This document shows, one piece after another, positions 22,836-31,098 of a stretch of 40,263 nt of DNA. The position numbers were made by a program, and so were the translations under genes. Numbering within the stretch: the first letter of the stretch is position 1; each line of letters starts with the position of its first letter. Below the pieces are notes generated by a model, which searched no databases, was not told the origin of the DNA, and worked only from the letters and a program-made list of their open reading frames with translations. The DNA comes from Bacteroidales bacterium (lineage in GTDB: Bacteria; Bacteroidota; Bacteroidia; Bacteroidales; Muribaculaceae): the NCBI GenBank assembly GCA_019415705.1, contig DXYS01000055.1, positions 1 to 40,263 of the forward strand, given 5' to 3'.

Positions 22836-25800
22836 TTACTCCACATAAATGCGGCGGCCGTTGTGGATATTGACGGCTCCGCTGACAGGCTTGTCGTGGG
22901 CGATGCCGTCGACCGTGTACCACAGACCCTCGTCCTCAGCGTCAACCACGATGTCATCGACTCCGCTGGCTGCGTCGGTGGATAAACGGAAATAATCCAT
23001 GTTACACGACGCATGCACAAGGTGATAGACTAATTTGTGCGTACCCTTGGTGAGCGGTATCGTCACATTGGGCGCCGTAAACTCCTGATACTTCTGCCAC
23101 TCGTTGAGGCTCGTGTTGACCATAAACGGATTGGCCTCCGAGCCGTAGTCAACGCCGTCGACAGTGATATAATACTTATGCTGACCCATCGTGGCCACAC
23201 ATGTCGAGAATGTGTAATCGCCGGCTACCTTACATTCAAATGTATAGGTCACATAGTTGCCGGGACTGCTGTTGCCCAAGTGGATGATTTCGTCACCCTC
23301 TGCATAACCCGGGCCTGACGCTCCGTTCACGCCGTTGACCGAGCGGCTGACGGCCACGTTGCGGTCACGGCGATATTGCTTGTAGCTGCCGTTGATCTTG
23401 CCGTCCTTCCAGTAATATTTGCCGTAGCCCTCGTCATAATTCTCGGCCTCGATTTTGCCGGGAACACTGAGGTTGAAATTCTCGGGCTCGCCCTCGATGA
23501 CGATACTCTCGAAGTTGCAGTTGGCGACTCTGAAGACAATATCCATGCGGTGTTTGCCCTTGGCAAGATGCATCTCCGGGATGATTGTCACCAGACCGAA
23601 GCCGTGCCAATCGTTGATTTCGCCGCCGAAATAAGCGACATCCTCGAGATCCTCGCGGTTTATCACAATAGGCTCGGCATCAGTGCCATAACTTACGCCG
23701 TCGATTGTTACGACCAACTTAGTATTGCCGATGGTGGCAAGACAGGCACGGACGTCATAATCGCCGGCTTCCGTACACTCAAACTCATAAGCCAGACGGT
23801 CGCCGTCAGACATGTTGCCGACATAGATCTGATGCTTGCCGTTGACATCGCCGTCCTTGCTGATGGCCACGCCCTTGTCCTTGCGATACTCCTTGTAGTT
23901 GCCGGCGTCGCCGAAGTGAAATTCATAATCGCCCGTGATAAAATTTTCGGCCTCGACCTTGCCCGGCACCTTGTTGTCAAAGACTTCTATAGTACCGTAG
24001 TCGCCAATGCGCGTGAAGATAAACTTATCAGGGTTAAGCGTGTTGATGTCGCCGAAGCGGAAGATGTGCTTGCCCTTTTTCAGCGACAGAGCCTTGCTCA
24101 CGACCGTGAAGTAGGTACCCCACTTGTTTTCGAAATCGGGAGCCGTGAACTCCTGCTTGCCTAACATGGCTTCGCCGTCGACATAGAGGCGGAAACTGCC
24201 CGCGCCGCCGGTCGAGAGGACGGTCTCCAACTGATAGTCGCCGTCCTCGGCCACATCGATGGTATACTCAAACCAGTCGCCGCCGCTGAGGCTCTGTATG
24301 CTGCCCGGGGTCTCGTTGATGCGCACCCACTCGCGGCGGTAGACATAGTCACGGCCCTTGCCGTCGTTGCGGTTCTTGTCCATGGCCTCCTGACGCTGCG
24401 ACTCACCGTTCTTGTAGTGATACGCCACGCCCTCGCCGCCGTAATCAAAATCCTCGGCTTCGACTATTCCCGGCACGACATTATCACGAAAAGGGCGGCG
24501 TCCGCTCTCAGGTGTCACACCCTCGAAATAGTCGGCGGGACTGTAGTTGGTGTAGTTGATGAGCAGTTTCTTGGCTACCTCGGCAGGACCCTCCTTCGAC
24601 AGCAGGTTGTCGGCAATCTTGAGGTCAGAGAAGACGATGTGACCCTTGCCGTAGTCGATTTCGCCGACCGTCGTTCCGAGATGGAACGAGTATGTGCGCG
24701 TCGAGCCAACTACAAGGTTGGCTCCCTGCATATAGTAGCCGTGACGGTTGTTGCCGTCGTCTACCACGGCCTGATACTGCCAACCGAAGCCGATGTTGAC
24801 GGGCAGACCCTTCATCAGCGGGTGATCAATGTTGAAGTGTATGCCGCCGACCCAGTCTTTGCCGATGGTGTAGCTGCCGTCATAGCGCGCGTCTGTGACC
24901 TCGGCCACTTTGCCCAACCATTTCTCTGCGTTGGCTATGATTATGACTGTTGTGCCGTCATTCTTGGCGCGGTCGAGTATGTCGTCGGCGTTGACTGCAA
25001 CCATGTCGGGACGTGACCATGCCAGTTGCACCTTGCCGTCCTTCGTTCCGTCGTTGTGCTTGTATTTGAGCTCGACGCTCAGCTGCTGACCCTTCTCGAG
25101 ATTGAGCTCTTTGGTGTAAGTGTTTGCGTTGGTATTGCCCAACCACTGCTCATGCCAGAGTTCTTTACCCGCGGCGTCGCGCAGATAGATTTCCTGACCG
25201 CGCAGTGTGTTGACCACAAACTCAAACTTGCCGTCAACGGGCACAGTAATCTTGCCCTCGTAGCGGATGGAGTAAGGCGCGTTGGCAAGCACGTCGGCTG
25301 CCGGCTGAGCGCCGTTGTTGCAGTAGAAGTCTATCACGTCGACATCCTCTGTGCGTATCACGTTGGTGAAGTCGGCGTCAGAGTACCATGTGCGCTTCAG
25401 CTCACTGAAATCGGCGGCGCTGATTGTGGCGGCCTCGGCAAACTGCGAGCGGTCGATGATAATCCAGTCAAGCTGACCCATATCTGTCGTAAACTGCGGC
25501 AGAGTGTTGCCCGTCAGCGTCTTGTAGAACTGCGGCACAGCCGAGCCGCTGCCGTAATATGCGCCCGCACCCTTGAAATCGGCGGCCGTGTATTTCACGG
25601 CGAGTATCTCGTCGTGGCCTTTGGCAGTCTCTGCGCCGCCCGTGAGCTCGGCCTGCACCTGATATGTGCCCTCGCCGCCCTCGGGAATCTTGAACTCAAC
25701 ACCCTGCTCAAGCAGCTCGCCGTAGACGTCGCCACCCGACACGGTCACGCTCTTTTCAGGCATAGTCTGCACCACGGCACCCGTCGGGCCGACCATCTTG

Positions 25801-27974
25801 GCTTTGAGGGTGTATGTGCCCGCCGGGAGCACCTGTTCGTTGATGATATAGAAGTCGACGATGGCCGTAGCCGGCGATTTGACTATCTGGTTGCGGGTCT
25901 TGACAGCCACTAACAGAGGCGCATTTGCCTCCTTCATGATTTTAGCGTCGCCTTTGGTGTTGCGATATATGTCGACGACACCGCTATGGTTGTCATAAGG
26001 CTCGCTCTCCCAACCGTTTATGGCATACATATCTCCGCAGTTGCGCATGCGGAAGTTTGTGATGCGGCGTGCCTGATGGTCCATGCTGACATTACCCATA
26101 AGCTCTGTCAGCTTGTCGATTGAGCCGAAATATTTATAGAGATTCTGCTCTTTGAAAAATCGCTGATAACGGCTGTACTGATTCTCCCAGTAGAGACCGT
26201 CCCAGCCCAACTCACCGGTCTGCTGTATGGTGTTATGAATCTTCTCGATGCGCGGAGGTGTACTCAGAGCACCTTCCTCGCCGCGCACCCATATTTCTTT
26301 GGTCACGTAGTCGTCCTTGGGGTTATAGTCCTTGACTCCCTGCAGGTTGTTGGGACCGCGATACATTCCTTCTTTCCACGTCTCGGGAGCGCCGGCCTGA
26401 TGCACATCCTGCCAGCCCACCTTATAAAGTGTCTCGTCATAGGGGCGCATATGTGTCTTGTGGAGCTCCTCGCCCGTCTGATTGCTCACGCCGGGTGTGT
26501 TGCCCGAGCAAAGCAGCAAGAAGCGCGTCTCGTCAATCTTGTGGAACTCGCGCATATCATTCAGACGCTTGTTGATAAGCGGTTGATTATGCAGCAGGTC
26601 GCCGAAGAACTCGTTGATAAGGTTATAAATCACGAGCGACGGATGGCTGCGGTCGCGCTTAATCATGCGGGATACCTTCTCAAAGAGTATGGCACGCTCG
26701 AAGTCGCCGACACCACTATGGTAGGCACCAGGCTCCTCGAAGTAGCACAATCCCATTTCATCGGCAGTCTCCAACATCAGCGGACCGCCGATATTGCGGT
26801 GGAAATTCAGACAGTTGAGGCCCAGACTTTTGGCGGCCTTGACCTGCTCGATGGTCTGCTCCTTGGTCGAGTAGATGCCGCCCTTGCTCCAGTAGCCCCA
26901 CGAAATGGCAGAGCGGAGCACAACGCGCTTGCCGTTAAGATAGAAATTGGCATTGTCGCCGAAACCTTTACCCTCAAACCAACGGAAACCGAAGTGACGG
27001 CTGCTGTCGTCGAGCACATTGCCCGCTCCGTCTAACAACTCGACGCGCAGGCGGTAGAGATTGGGATGCTCGAGATCCCACAGTTTGGCGCCGTCAAACG
27101 TCAGATCAGTCAGCGTCAACTGCCCGTCACGGACGTCGGCCACGGGCACGCTCTTGGTCAGATGCACGTTGTCGGCATTGTCATAGTCGGTGATGGTGGC
27201 GCGCACAGTTTTCACGTCACTGTAGTCGCCGAGAGAGACCACAGCGTCGACCGTATTATAGTTCTGGGACGGCTTGTTCTTCACCCAGACATCAGCGATT
27301 TCAGCTTTGGGGTCAATGCAGTGCAGGTTGACACGTCCGGTGATACCGCCGAAACCGTGGCTCGGGGGCATCATCTGGTCTGTGTTGCCCCAACGCTCGA
27401 GCGTGAAGTCACCCCACGACGTGTTGCCGCCGTGGTTAGTGATGCGCACGGCGAGAGTCTGTGTCTTGCCGGGTTTGATAGCTTTGGTGATGTCAGCCGC
27501 ATAAGGAGTCTCGGACACGATGTCATAGGCCACAAGTTCGCCGTCGACATAGACTTCGGCGCGCTGGCGGAAACCCTCGAAGTCGAGCATGAATTTCTTG
27601 CCGGCCTCCGAGGCAGGCACAGTGATGGTGCGCCACCACCAGCAGACACCCTTGACATGGTCGGGGCGCGGCTCACGCTGATTGGCTGCCGGCTCTAAAT
27701 ACTCCATGTCGGTGCCGGGCACACTGACATTCAACGTGCCGTCGGGGCCATCGCCCTCGAGCACACTCCAGCCCCCCGTAGGCGCGTTGACCGGAAGTTT
27801 TGTCAGATCTGTTGCCTCTGAGGGCAGATAGAGTTTGTCGTCGGCCCATTGTGCATCGGCGTCACGCCACAGATGCCAGCCGGGTCCGCTGAGACCGATA
27901 GTCAGTCGGCCCGATGCAAACGCCGCAGATACGGCCATAAATGCCGCCAACAGCGTCAACACTAATTTTTTCAT
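22836..27974 (-). CDS. Large secreted GH2 glycoside hydrolase with PA14, three CBM6-like modules and a C-terminal T9SS-like motif
   Basis: The product has 1712 residues. Signal peptide about 1-20. GH2 sugar-binding domain about 25-215, Ig-like sandwich 220-335, TIM barrel about 340-640. The likely acid/base is E455 (NLINEFFGD) and the likely nucleophile E566 (VRGEEGALSTP). An Ig-like/PA14 region follows about 700-990 (ISWYSDADFT-type start, SIRYEGKITVPVDGKFEF). Three CBM6/CBM35-like modules begin at VPGIVEAEDFDYGG (1167), VPGKVEAENF (1336) and VPGKIEAENY (1504). The last 30 residues (WYTVDGIAHDKP...NIHNGRRIYVE) resemble short type IX C-terminal signals. The likely role is breakdown of host or plant glycans as a beta-galactosidase-, beta-glucuronidase- or mannosidase-like enzyme; substrate is not predictable. 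No SusC/D pair is adjacent. Confidence 0.9.
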   Translation of the reverse strand: MKKLVLTLLAAFMAVSAAFASGRLTIGLSGPGWHLWRDADAQWADDKLYLPSEATDLTKLPVNAPTGGWSVLEGDGPDGTLNVSVPGTDMEYLEPAANQREPRPDHVKGVCWWWRTITVPASEAGKKFMLDFEGFRQRAEVYVDGELVAYDIVSETPYAADITKAIKPGKTQTLAVRITNHGGNTSWGDFTLERWGNTDQMMPPSHGFGGITGRVNLHCIDPKAEIADVWVKNKPSQNYNTVDAVVSLGDYSDVKTVRATITDYDNADNVHLTKSVPVADVRDGQLTLTDLTFDGAKLWDLEHPNLYRLRVELLDGAGNVLDDSSRHFGFRWFEGKGFGDNANFYLNGKRVVLRSAISWGYWSKGGIYSTKEQTIEQVKAAKSLGLNCLNFHRNIGGPLMLETADEMGLCYFEEPGAYHSGVGDFERAILFEKVSRMIKRDRSHPSLVIYNLINEFFGDLLHNQPLINKRLNDMREFHKIDETRFLLLCSGNTPGVSNQTGEELHKTHMRPYDETLYKVGWQDVHQAGAPETWKEGMYRGPNNLQGVKDYNPKDDYVTKEIWVRGEEGALSTPPRIEKIHNTIQQTGELGWDGLYWENQYSRYQRFFKEQNLYKYFGSIDKLTELMGNVSMDHQARRITNFRMRNCGDMYAINGWESEPYDNHSGVVDIYRNTKGDAKIMKEANAPLLVAVKTRNQIVKSPATAIVDFYIINEQVLPAGTYTLKAKMVGPTGAVVQTMPEKSVTVSGGDVYGELLEQGVEFKIPEGGEGTYQVQAELTGGAETAKGHDEILAVKYTAADFKGAGAYYGSGSAVPQFYKTLTGNTLPQFTTDMGQLDWIIIDRSQFAEAATISAADFSELKRTWYSDADFTNVIRTEDVDVIDFYCNNGAQPAADVLANAPYSIRYEGKITVPVDGKFEFVVNTLRGQEIYLRDAAGKELWHEQWLGNTNANTYTKELNLEKGQQLSVELKYKHNDGTKDGKVQLAWSRPDMVAVNADDILDRAKNDGTTVIIIANAEKWLGKVAEVTDARYDGSYTIGKDWVGGIHFNIDHPLMKGLPVNIGFGWQYQAVVDDGNNRHGYYMQGANLVVGSTRTYSFHLGTTVGEIDYGKGHIVFSDLKIADNLLSKEGPAEVAKKLLINYTNYSPADYFEGVTPESGRRPFRDNVVPGIVEAEDFDYGGEGVAYHYKNGESQRQEAMDKNRNDGKGRDYVYRREWVRINETPGSIQSLSGGDWFEYTIDVAEDGDYQLETVLSTGGAGSFRLYVDGEAMLGKQEFTAPDFENKWGTYFTVVSKALSLKKGKHIFRFGDINTLNPDKFIFTRIGDYGTIEVFDNKVPGKVEAENFITGDYEFHFGDAGNYKEYRKDKGVAISKDGDVNGKHQIYVGNMSDGDRLAYEFECTEAGDYDVRACLATIGNTKLVVTIDGVSYGTDAEPIVINREDLEDVAYFGGEINDWHGFGLVTIIPEMHLAKGKHRMDIVFRVANCNFESIVIEGEPENFNLSVPGKIEAENYDEGYGKYYWKDGKINGSYKQYRRDRNVAVSRSVNGVNGASGPGYAEGDEIIHLGNSSPGNYVTYTFECKVAGDYTFSTCVATMGQHKYYITVDGVDYGSEANPFMVNTSLNEWQKYQEFTAPNVTIPLTKGTHKLVYHLVHASCNMDYFRLSTDAASGVDDIVVDAEDEGLWYTVDGIAHDKPVSGAVNIHNGRRIYVE

Positions 27975-28049
27975 GTCAATTAAGGTACTTGGATGAATAC
28001 TAAAGAACTTATCAAATGTTTAAAACCCGGAATTTGGTTTATCAAGTAA

Positions 28050-28079
28050 CAAATTTAGTATTTTTATCACACTGTGCAA
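28050..28079 (-). promoter_or_regulatory. Bacteroidetes promoter of the GH2 gene
   Basis: On the minus strand, TTG (28077-28079), a 19-bp spacer, then TAAATTTG (28050-28057). It overlaps back-to-back with the divergent promoter of the MFS gene. Confidence 0.7.
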
Positions 28080-28093
28080 AAACTTTTTTTCAC

Positions 28094-28101
28094 TAACTTT
28101 G
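28094..28101 (+). promoter_or_regulatory. -7 box of the MFS transporter gene
   Basis: TAACTTTG matches the consensus. The expected -33 position has CTG (28072-28074, 19-bp spacer), which is weak and lies within the -33 region of the GH2 promoter. Confidence 0.5.
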
Positions 28102-28157
28102 CAGCGGTTTGAAATGAATTTGCTTTTACGCATTAGCACTCTGATTATCAGCATATA

Positions 28158-29330
28158 ATGACTGACAACTTCTCAACATCCAAGTCACTTTTCGCACTCG
28201 CTGCGGGCACATTCGGCCTCGGCATCACCGAGTATGTGATGATGAGCATTCTCCCTGACCTCGCCTCACAGTTTGACGTCACCATCACCTCCGCAGGCCA
28301 CCTCATATCGGCCTACGCCTTAGGCGTTTGCGTCGGCGCACCGCTTATCGTGCTCTTCGCCCGCAATATGCCGCTACGGCGCATCCTGCTGCTCCTCATG
28401 GCCATCTTCATCGCCGGAAACCTCGCTTTTGCGCTCTCGTCTAACTACTTGTTCGCCGTCGCCTCGCGCTTTATGGCCGGGCTGCCCCACGGCGCCTACT
28501 TCGGCACGGGAGCGCTCGTCGCCAGCCGCATCGCCGGACAGGGCCGAGCCGCCTCGGCCGTCGCTCTGATGTGCATGGGCATGACCGTTGCCTGCCTCAT
28601 CGGCGTGCCGGCCGGCTCATGGCTCGCATCGGTGCTGTCGTGGCGCGTCATCTTCGGCTTCGCCGCCCTCTGGGGTATCGTCACCCTCGTGATGCTGCGC
28701 GTGTGTATACCGTGGTTGGAAGGCCTGCCGCGCACCACCGCCCGCGCCCAGTTCAAATTCATGCGCAACGCCGCTCCGTGGCTGCTCTGCGGAGCCACAC
28801 TCGCGGGCAACGCCGGCGTCTTCAGCTTCTACAGCTACATCGCCCCCCTCATAACCGGCGTCAGTCACCTGCCCGAGAGCTTCATGCCCGTGCTCATGCT
28901 CTTGGTCGGCGCGTCGATGTGTGTCGGCACCTACAGCGGCGGCCGCCTCAGCGACCGTCACGGCGCCGGACTGACTGCCTACCGTCTGCAGTGGCTGATA
29001 TTTGGCTCGCTTGCCGCCATCACACTTTTCTCGCCCGTGGCGTGGCTCAACGTCGTACTCATCTGCTTCGCGGCGTTTGCCCTTTTCGCCGTATCGCCGC
29101 CCATGCAGCTGCTACTCATACGTTTCAGTCCCGGAAACCAGTTGATGGGCGGAGCCATGATACAGATAGCCTTCAATCTCGGCAACGCCGTCGGCGCTTA
29201 CTGCGGAGGCCTCCCCATCGAGGCCGGCTGGGGCGTCAGATTCTCGGCCACCGTCGGCGCCGTCTTCGCCGTCGCCGGCATAGTCATGATGGCCGCCTTC
29301 ATGCGCCGCTACGACCGGCCTAATATGTAG
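28158..29330 (+). CDS. MFS transporter, AraJ/sugar-efflux type
   Basis: The product has 390 residues and twelve predicted helices. It has the AraJ/DHA1-like opening (LAAGTFGLGITEYVMMSILP), motif-A-like loop residues after helix 2 (ARNMPLRR), and the motif-C-like MGMTVACLIGVPAGSWLA in helix 5. This subgroup exports arabinose-like sugars, drugs or metabolites by proton antiport at the inner membrane. It shares a promoter region with the GH2 gene, hinting at linked expression, but the substrate is not known. It ends inside a dispersed hairpin repeat. Confidence 0.88.
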   Translation: MTDNFSTSKSLFALAAGTFGLGITEYVMMSILPDLASQFDVTITSAGHLISAYALGVCVGAPLIVLFARNMPLRRILLLLMAIFIAGNLAFALSSNYLFAVASRFMAGLPHGAYFGTGALVASRIAGQGRAASAVALMCMGMTVACLIGVPAGSWLASVLSWRVIFGFAALWGIVTLVMLRVCIPWLEGLPRTTARAQFKFMRNAAPWLLCGATLAGNAGVFSFYSYIAPLITGVSHLPESFMPVLMLLVGASMCVGTYSGGRLSDRHGAGLTAYRLQWLIFGSLAAITLFSPVAWLNVVLICFAAFALFAVSPPMQLLLIRFSPGNQLMGGAMIQIAFNLGNAVGAYCGGLPIEAGWGVRFSATVGAVFAVAGIVMMAAFMRRYDRPNM

Positions 29331-29385
29331 GACTTGCCTTTGGCAAGTATGATTTGGCCGCTATAGTTTGACGCCGCTCCACCCC
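29325..29385 (+). repeat. Partial copy of the palindromic dispersed repeat
   Basis: ATGTAG, an ACTTGCC/GGCAAGT hairpin (29332-29348), then TATGATTTGGCCGC and ACGCCGCTCC follow the same order as the element at 30887-30987. The copy begins within the MFS stop codon and lacks the right terminal repeat. Confidence 0.6.
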
Positions 29386-29402
29386 TCCCATATAGACAAA
29401 CC

Positions 29403-29433
29403 AAGGGGGCGCATCATCCGACGCGCCCCCTTT
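29403..29433. terminator. Terminator hairpin between MFS and serine palmitoyltransferase genes
   Basis: AAGGGGGCGC (29403-29412) and GCGCCCCCTT (29423-29432) form a perfect 10-bp stem around ATCATCCGAC, in the gap between converging genes. The T-run is short on both strands. Confidence 0.75.
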
Positions 29434-29458
29434 ACACACATTTATCAAGTCCCTATGA

Positions 29459-30646
29459 TTAAGGGATAAGATTATGAGCTTTGAAGACTTTGCGAATCTT
29501 GTCTAACGCGAAGGTCACCTGATCTTTGGTGTGTGTAGCCATGAGGCTGAAACGAATCAGAGTGTCCTGCGGAGCTACGGCCGGCGAAACGACGGGGTTG
29601 ACGAAGATGCCCTCGTTGAGCAGGTCGCGTGTGATGGCAAAGGTCTTGAAGTTATCGCGGATATAGAGAGGGATAATTGGCGTAGATGTATGACCGATCT
29701 CACAGCCCATATTGCGGAAGCCCTCGAGAGCATATTTGGTTATCTCCCACAGATGCTCCTGACGCTCGGGCTCGGCGACCATGATTTCGAGAGCCTTGAG
29801 GGCGGCAGCCGTCGAGGCCGGCGTAATGCTGGCAGTGAAGATATATGAACGTGAGTGGTGACGCAGGAAGTTGGTGATTTCCTTGTCTGTAGCGATGAAA
29901 CCGCCAAGCGATGCAAACGACTTGGAGAATGTACCCATAATCAGGTCGACATCCTTTGTAACGCCGAAGTGATTACAGGTGCCGCGACCACCTTCGCCGA
30001 AGACACCGATGCCGTGAGCCTCGTCGACCATCACAGAGGCATCATATTTCTTTGCCAACTCTACGATTTTAGGCAGATTGGCCACGTCGCCCTCCATAGA
30101 GAACACACCGTCGGTCACAATCAGTTTGACTTTGTCGGGAGCACATTTCTGAAGCTGCTTCTCGAGCGACTCCATGTCGTTGTGCTTGTATTTAAGCTGC
30201 TGAGAGAACGACAGACGGCGTCCTTCGATGATTGAGGCGTGGTCCTGTTCGTCCCAAAGTATATAGTCCTCGCGGCCTGTCAACGTCGATACGACACCGA
30301 GATTGACACCGAAGCCGGTCGAATAAATCATCACATCTTCCTTGCCGATATATTCGGCGATAGCTCTCTCCAACTGTTTGTGGAGGTCAAGCGTGCCGTT
30401 AAGGAAGGGCGAGCCGGCACAGCCCGTGCCGTATTTGCGTGTAGCCTCTATGGCCGCCTCTTTGATACGGGGGTCATTGACAAGACCTGAATAACAGTTT
30501 GAGCCGAACATGAGCACCTTTTTGCCATTGATGAGCACCTCGGTGTCCTGCTCTGAGGCTATTTCTCTGAAATAGGGATAAATGCCGGCAGCTTTAGCTT
30601 CTTGAGGAGTCGTGTACTTTGCAAGTTTAGCCTGTAATAGCTTCAT
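29459..30646 (-). CDS. spt: Serine palmitoyltransferase (bacterial sphingolipid synthesis)
   Basis: The product has 395 residues, a fold-type I PLP enzyme of the alpha-oxoamine synthase family that condenses L-serine with a long acyl-CoA to 3-ketosphinganine. PLP residues are visible: H136 (WDEQDHASII), D208 and H211 (MVDEAHGIGVFGEGG), and the Schiff-base lysine K242 (MGTFSKSFASLGGF). SKSFASLGG favours serine palmitoyltransferase over 2-amino-3-ketobutyrate ligase or ALA synthase. Length matches bacterial Spt. It is monocistronic. Sphingolipids are envelope lipids characteristic of Bacteroidetes. Confidence 0.92.
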   Translation of the reverse strand: MKLLQAKLAKYTTPQEAKAAGIYPYFREIASEQDTEVLINGKKVLMFGSNCYSGLVNDPRIKEAAIEATRKYGTGCAGSPFLNGTLDLHKQLERAIAEYIGKEDVMIYSTGFGVNLGVVSTLTGREDYILWDEQDHASIIEGRRLSFSQQLKYKHNDMESLEKQLQKCAPDKVKLIVTDGVFSMEGDVANLPKIVELAKKYDASVMVDEAHGIGVFGEGGRGTCNHFGVTKDVDLIMGTFSKSFASLGGFIATDKEITNFLRHHSRSYIFTASITPASTAAALKALEIMVAEPERQEHLWEITKYALEGFRNMGCEIGHTSTPIIPLYIRDNFKTFAITRDLLNEGIFVNPVVSPAVAPQDTLIRFSLMATHTKDQVTFALDKIRKVFKAHNLIP

Positions 30647-30708
30647 TTTTATATGTAAGATTGGTCTGTGTATTTACTAAATGACAGGCTTAACTGCCAT
30701 TCAGACCG

Positions 30709-30716
30709 CAAATTTA
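30709..30716 (-). promoter_or_regulatory. -7 box of the serine palmitoyltransferase gene
   Basis: On the minus strand this reads TAAATTTG, 63 bp upstream of the ATG. No TTG is present at the -33 distance. Confidence 0.5.
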
Positions 30717-30886
30717 GAAAATTATTCACTAATAATTTCCTTATTGCCCAAATTTCTTATGCCTCGCTTGCATTTTTTCACATTAGCACCGCCGTTAAAC
30801 ATCAGACGACCCACTTTCATCAAAATACATTAATGATACGTCATTAAAACAGCAAATCAATGTAAAGAAACTGTTGTTAAAAACAA

Positions 30887-30987
30887 ATGTAGGGACGTGC
30901 CATTCGGCACGTATAATGTGGCCGCCCATGATTCGCGAATTATACAAGCCGCCGCTCCCTGACGGTCGCTTTGGCATGTCCTTACAT
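30887..30987. repeat. 101-bp palindromic MITE-like element
   Basis: The terminal inverted repeats ATGTAGGGACGTGCC (30887-30901) and GGCATGTCCTTACAT (30973-30987) match at 13/15. The left end is also a local hairpin (ACGTGCC/GGCACGT), and ATTCGCGAAT is an internal palindrome (30930-30939). No ORF is present. It occupies much of the 452-bp spt-secA gap; the rest holds the spt promoter and the secA terminator hairpin. Confidence 0.6.
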
Positions 30988-31045
30988 AATTATATATGTT
31001 CTTTTTAACATTTCAACCGGCTTTTACATTTGGCCCTAAACAGCC

Positions 31046-31071
31046 GGAGCCGCGCCATAAAGCGCAGCTCC
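31046..31071 (-). terminator. Hairpin downstream of secA
   Basis: GGAGCCGCGC (31046-31055) pairs with GCGCAGCTCC (31062-31071) apart from one wobble position, 28 bp after the secA stop. The following U-run is weak. Confidence 0.6.
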
Positions 31072-31098
31072 GCATCATATGTTTATGTCGAGCTTGGG

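Noticed and set aside
29459..30646. 2-amino-3-ketobutyrate CoA ligase (Kbl)
   Set aside because: The TFSKSFASLGGF motif and lack of a threonine dehydrogenase neighbour favour serine palmitoyltransferase.
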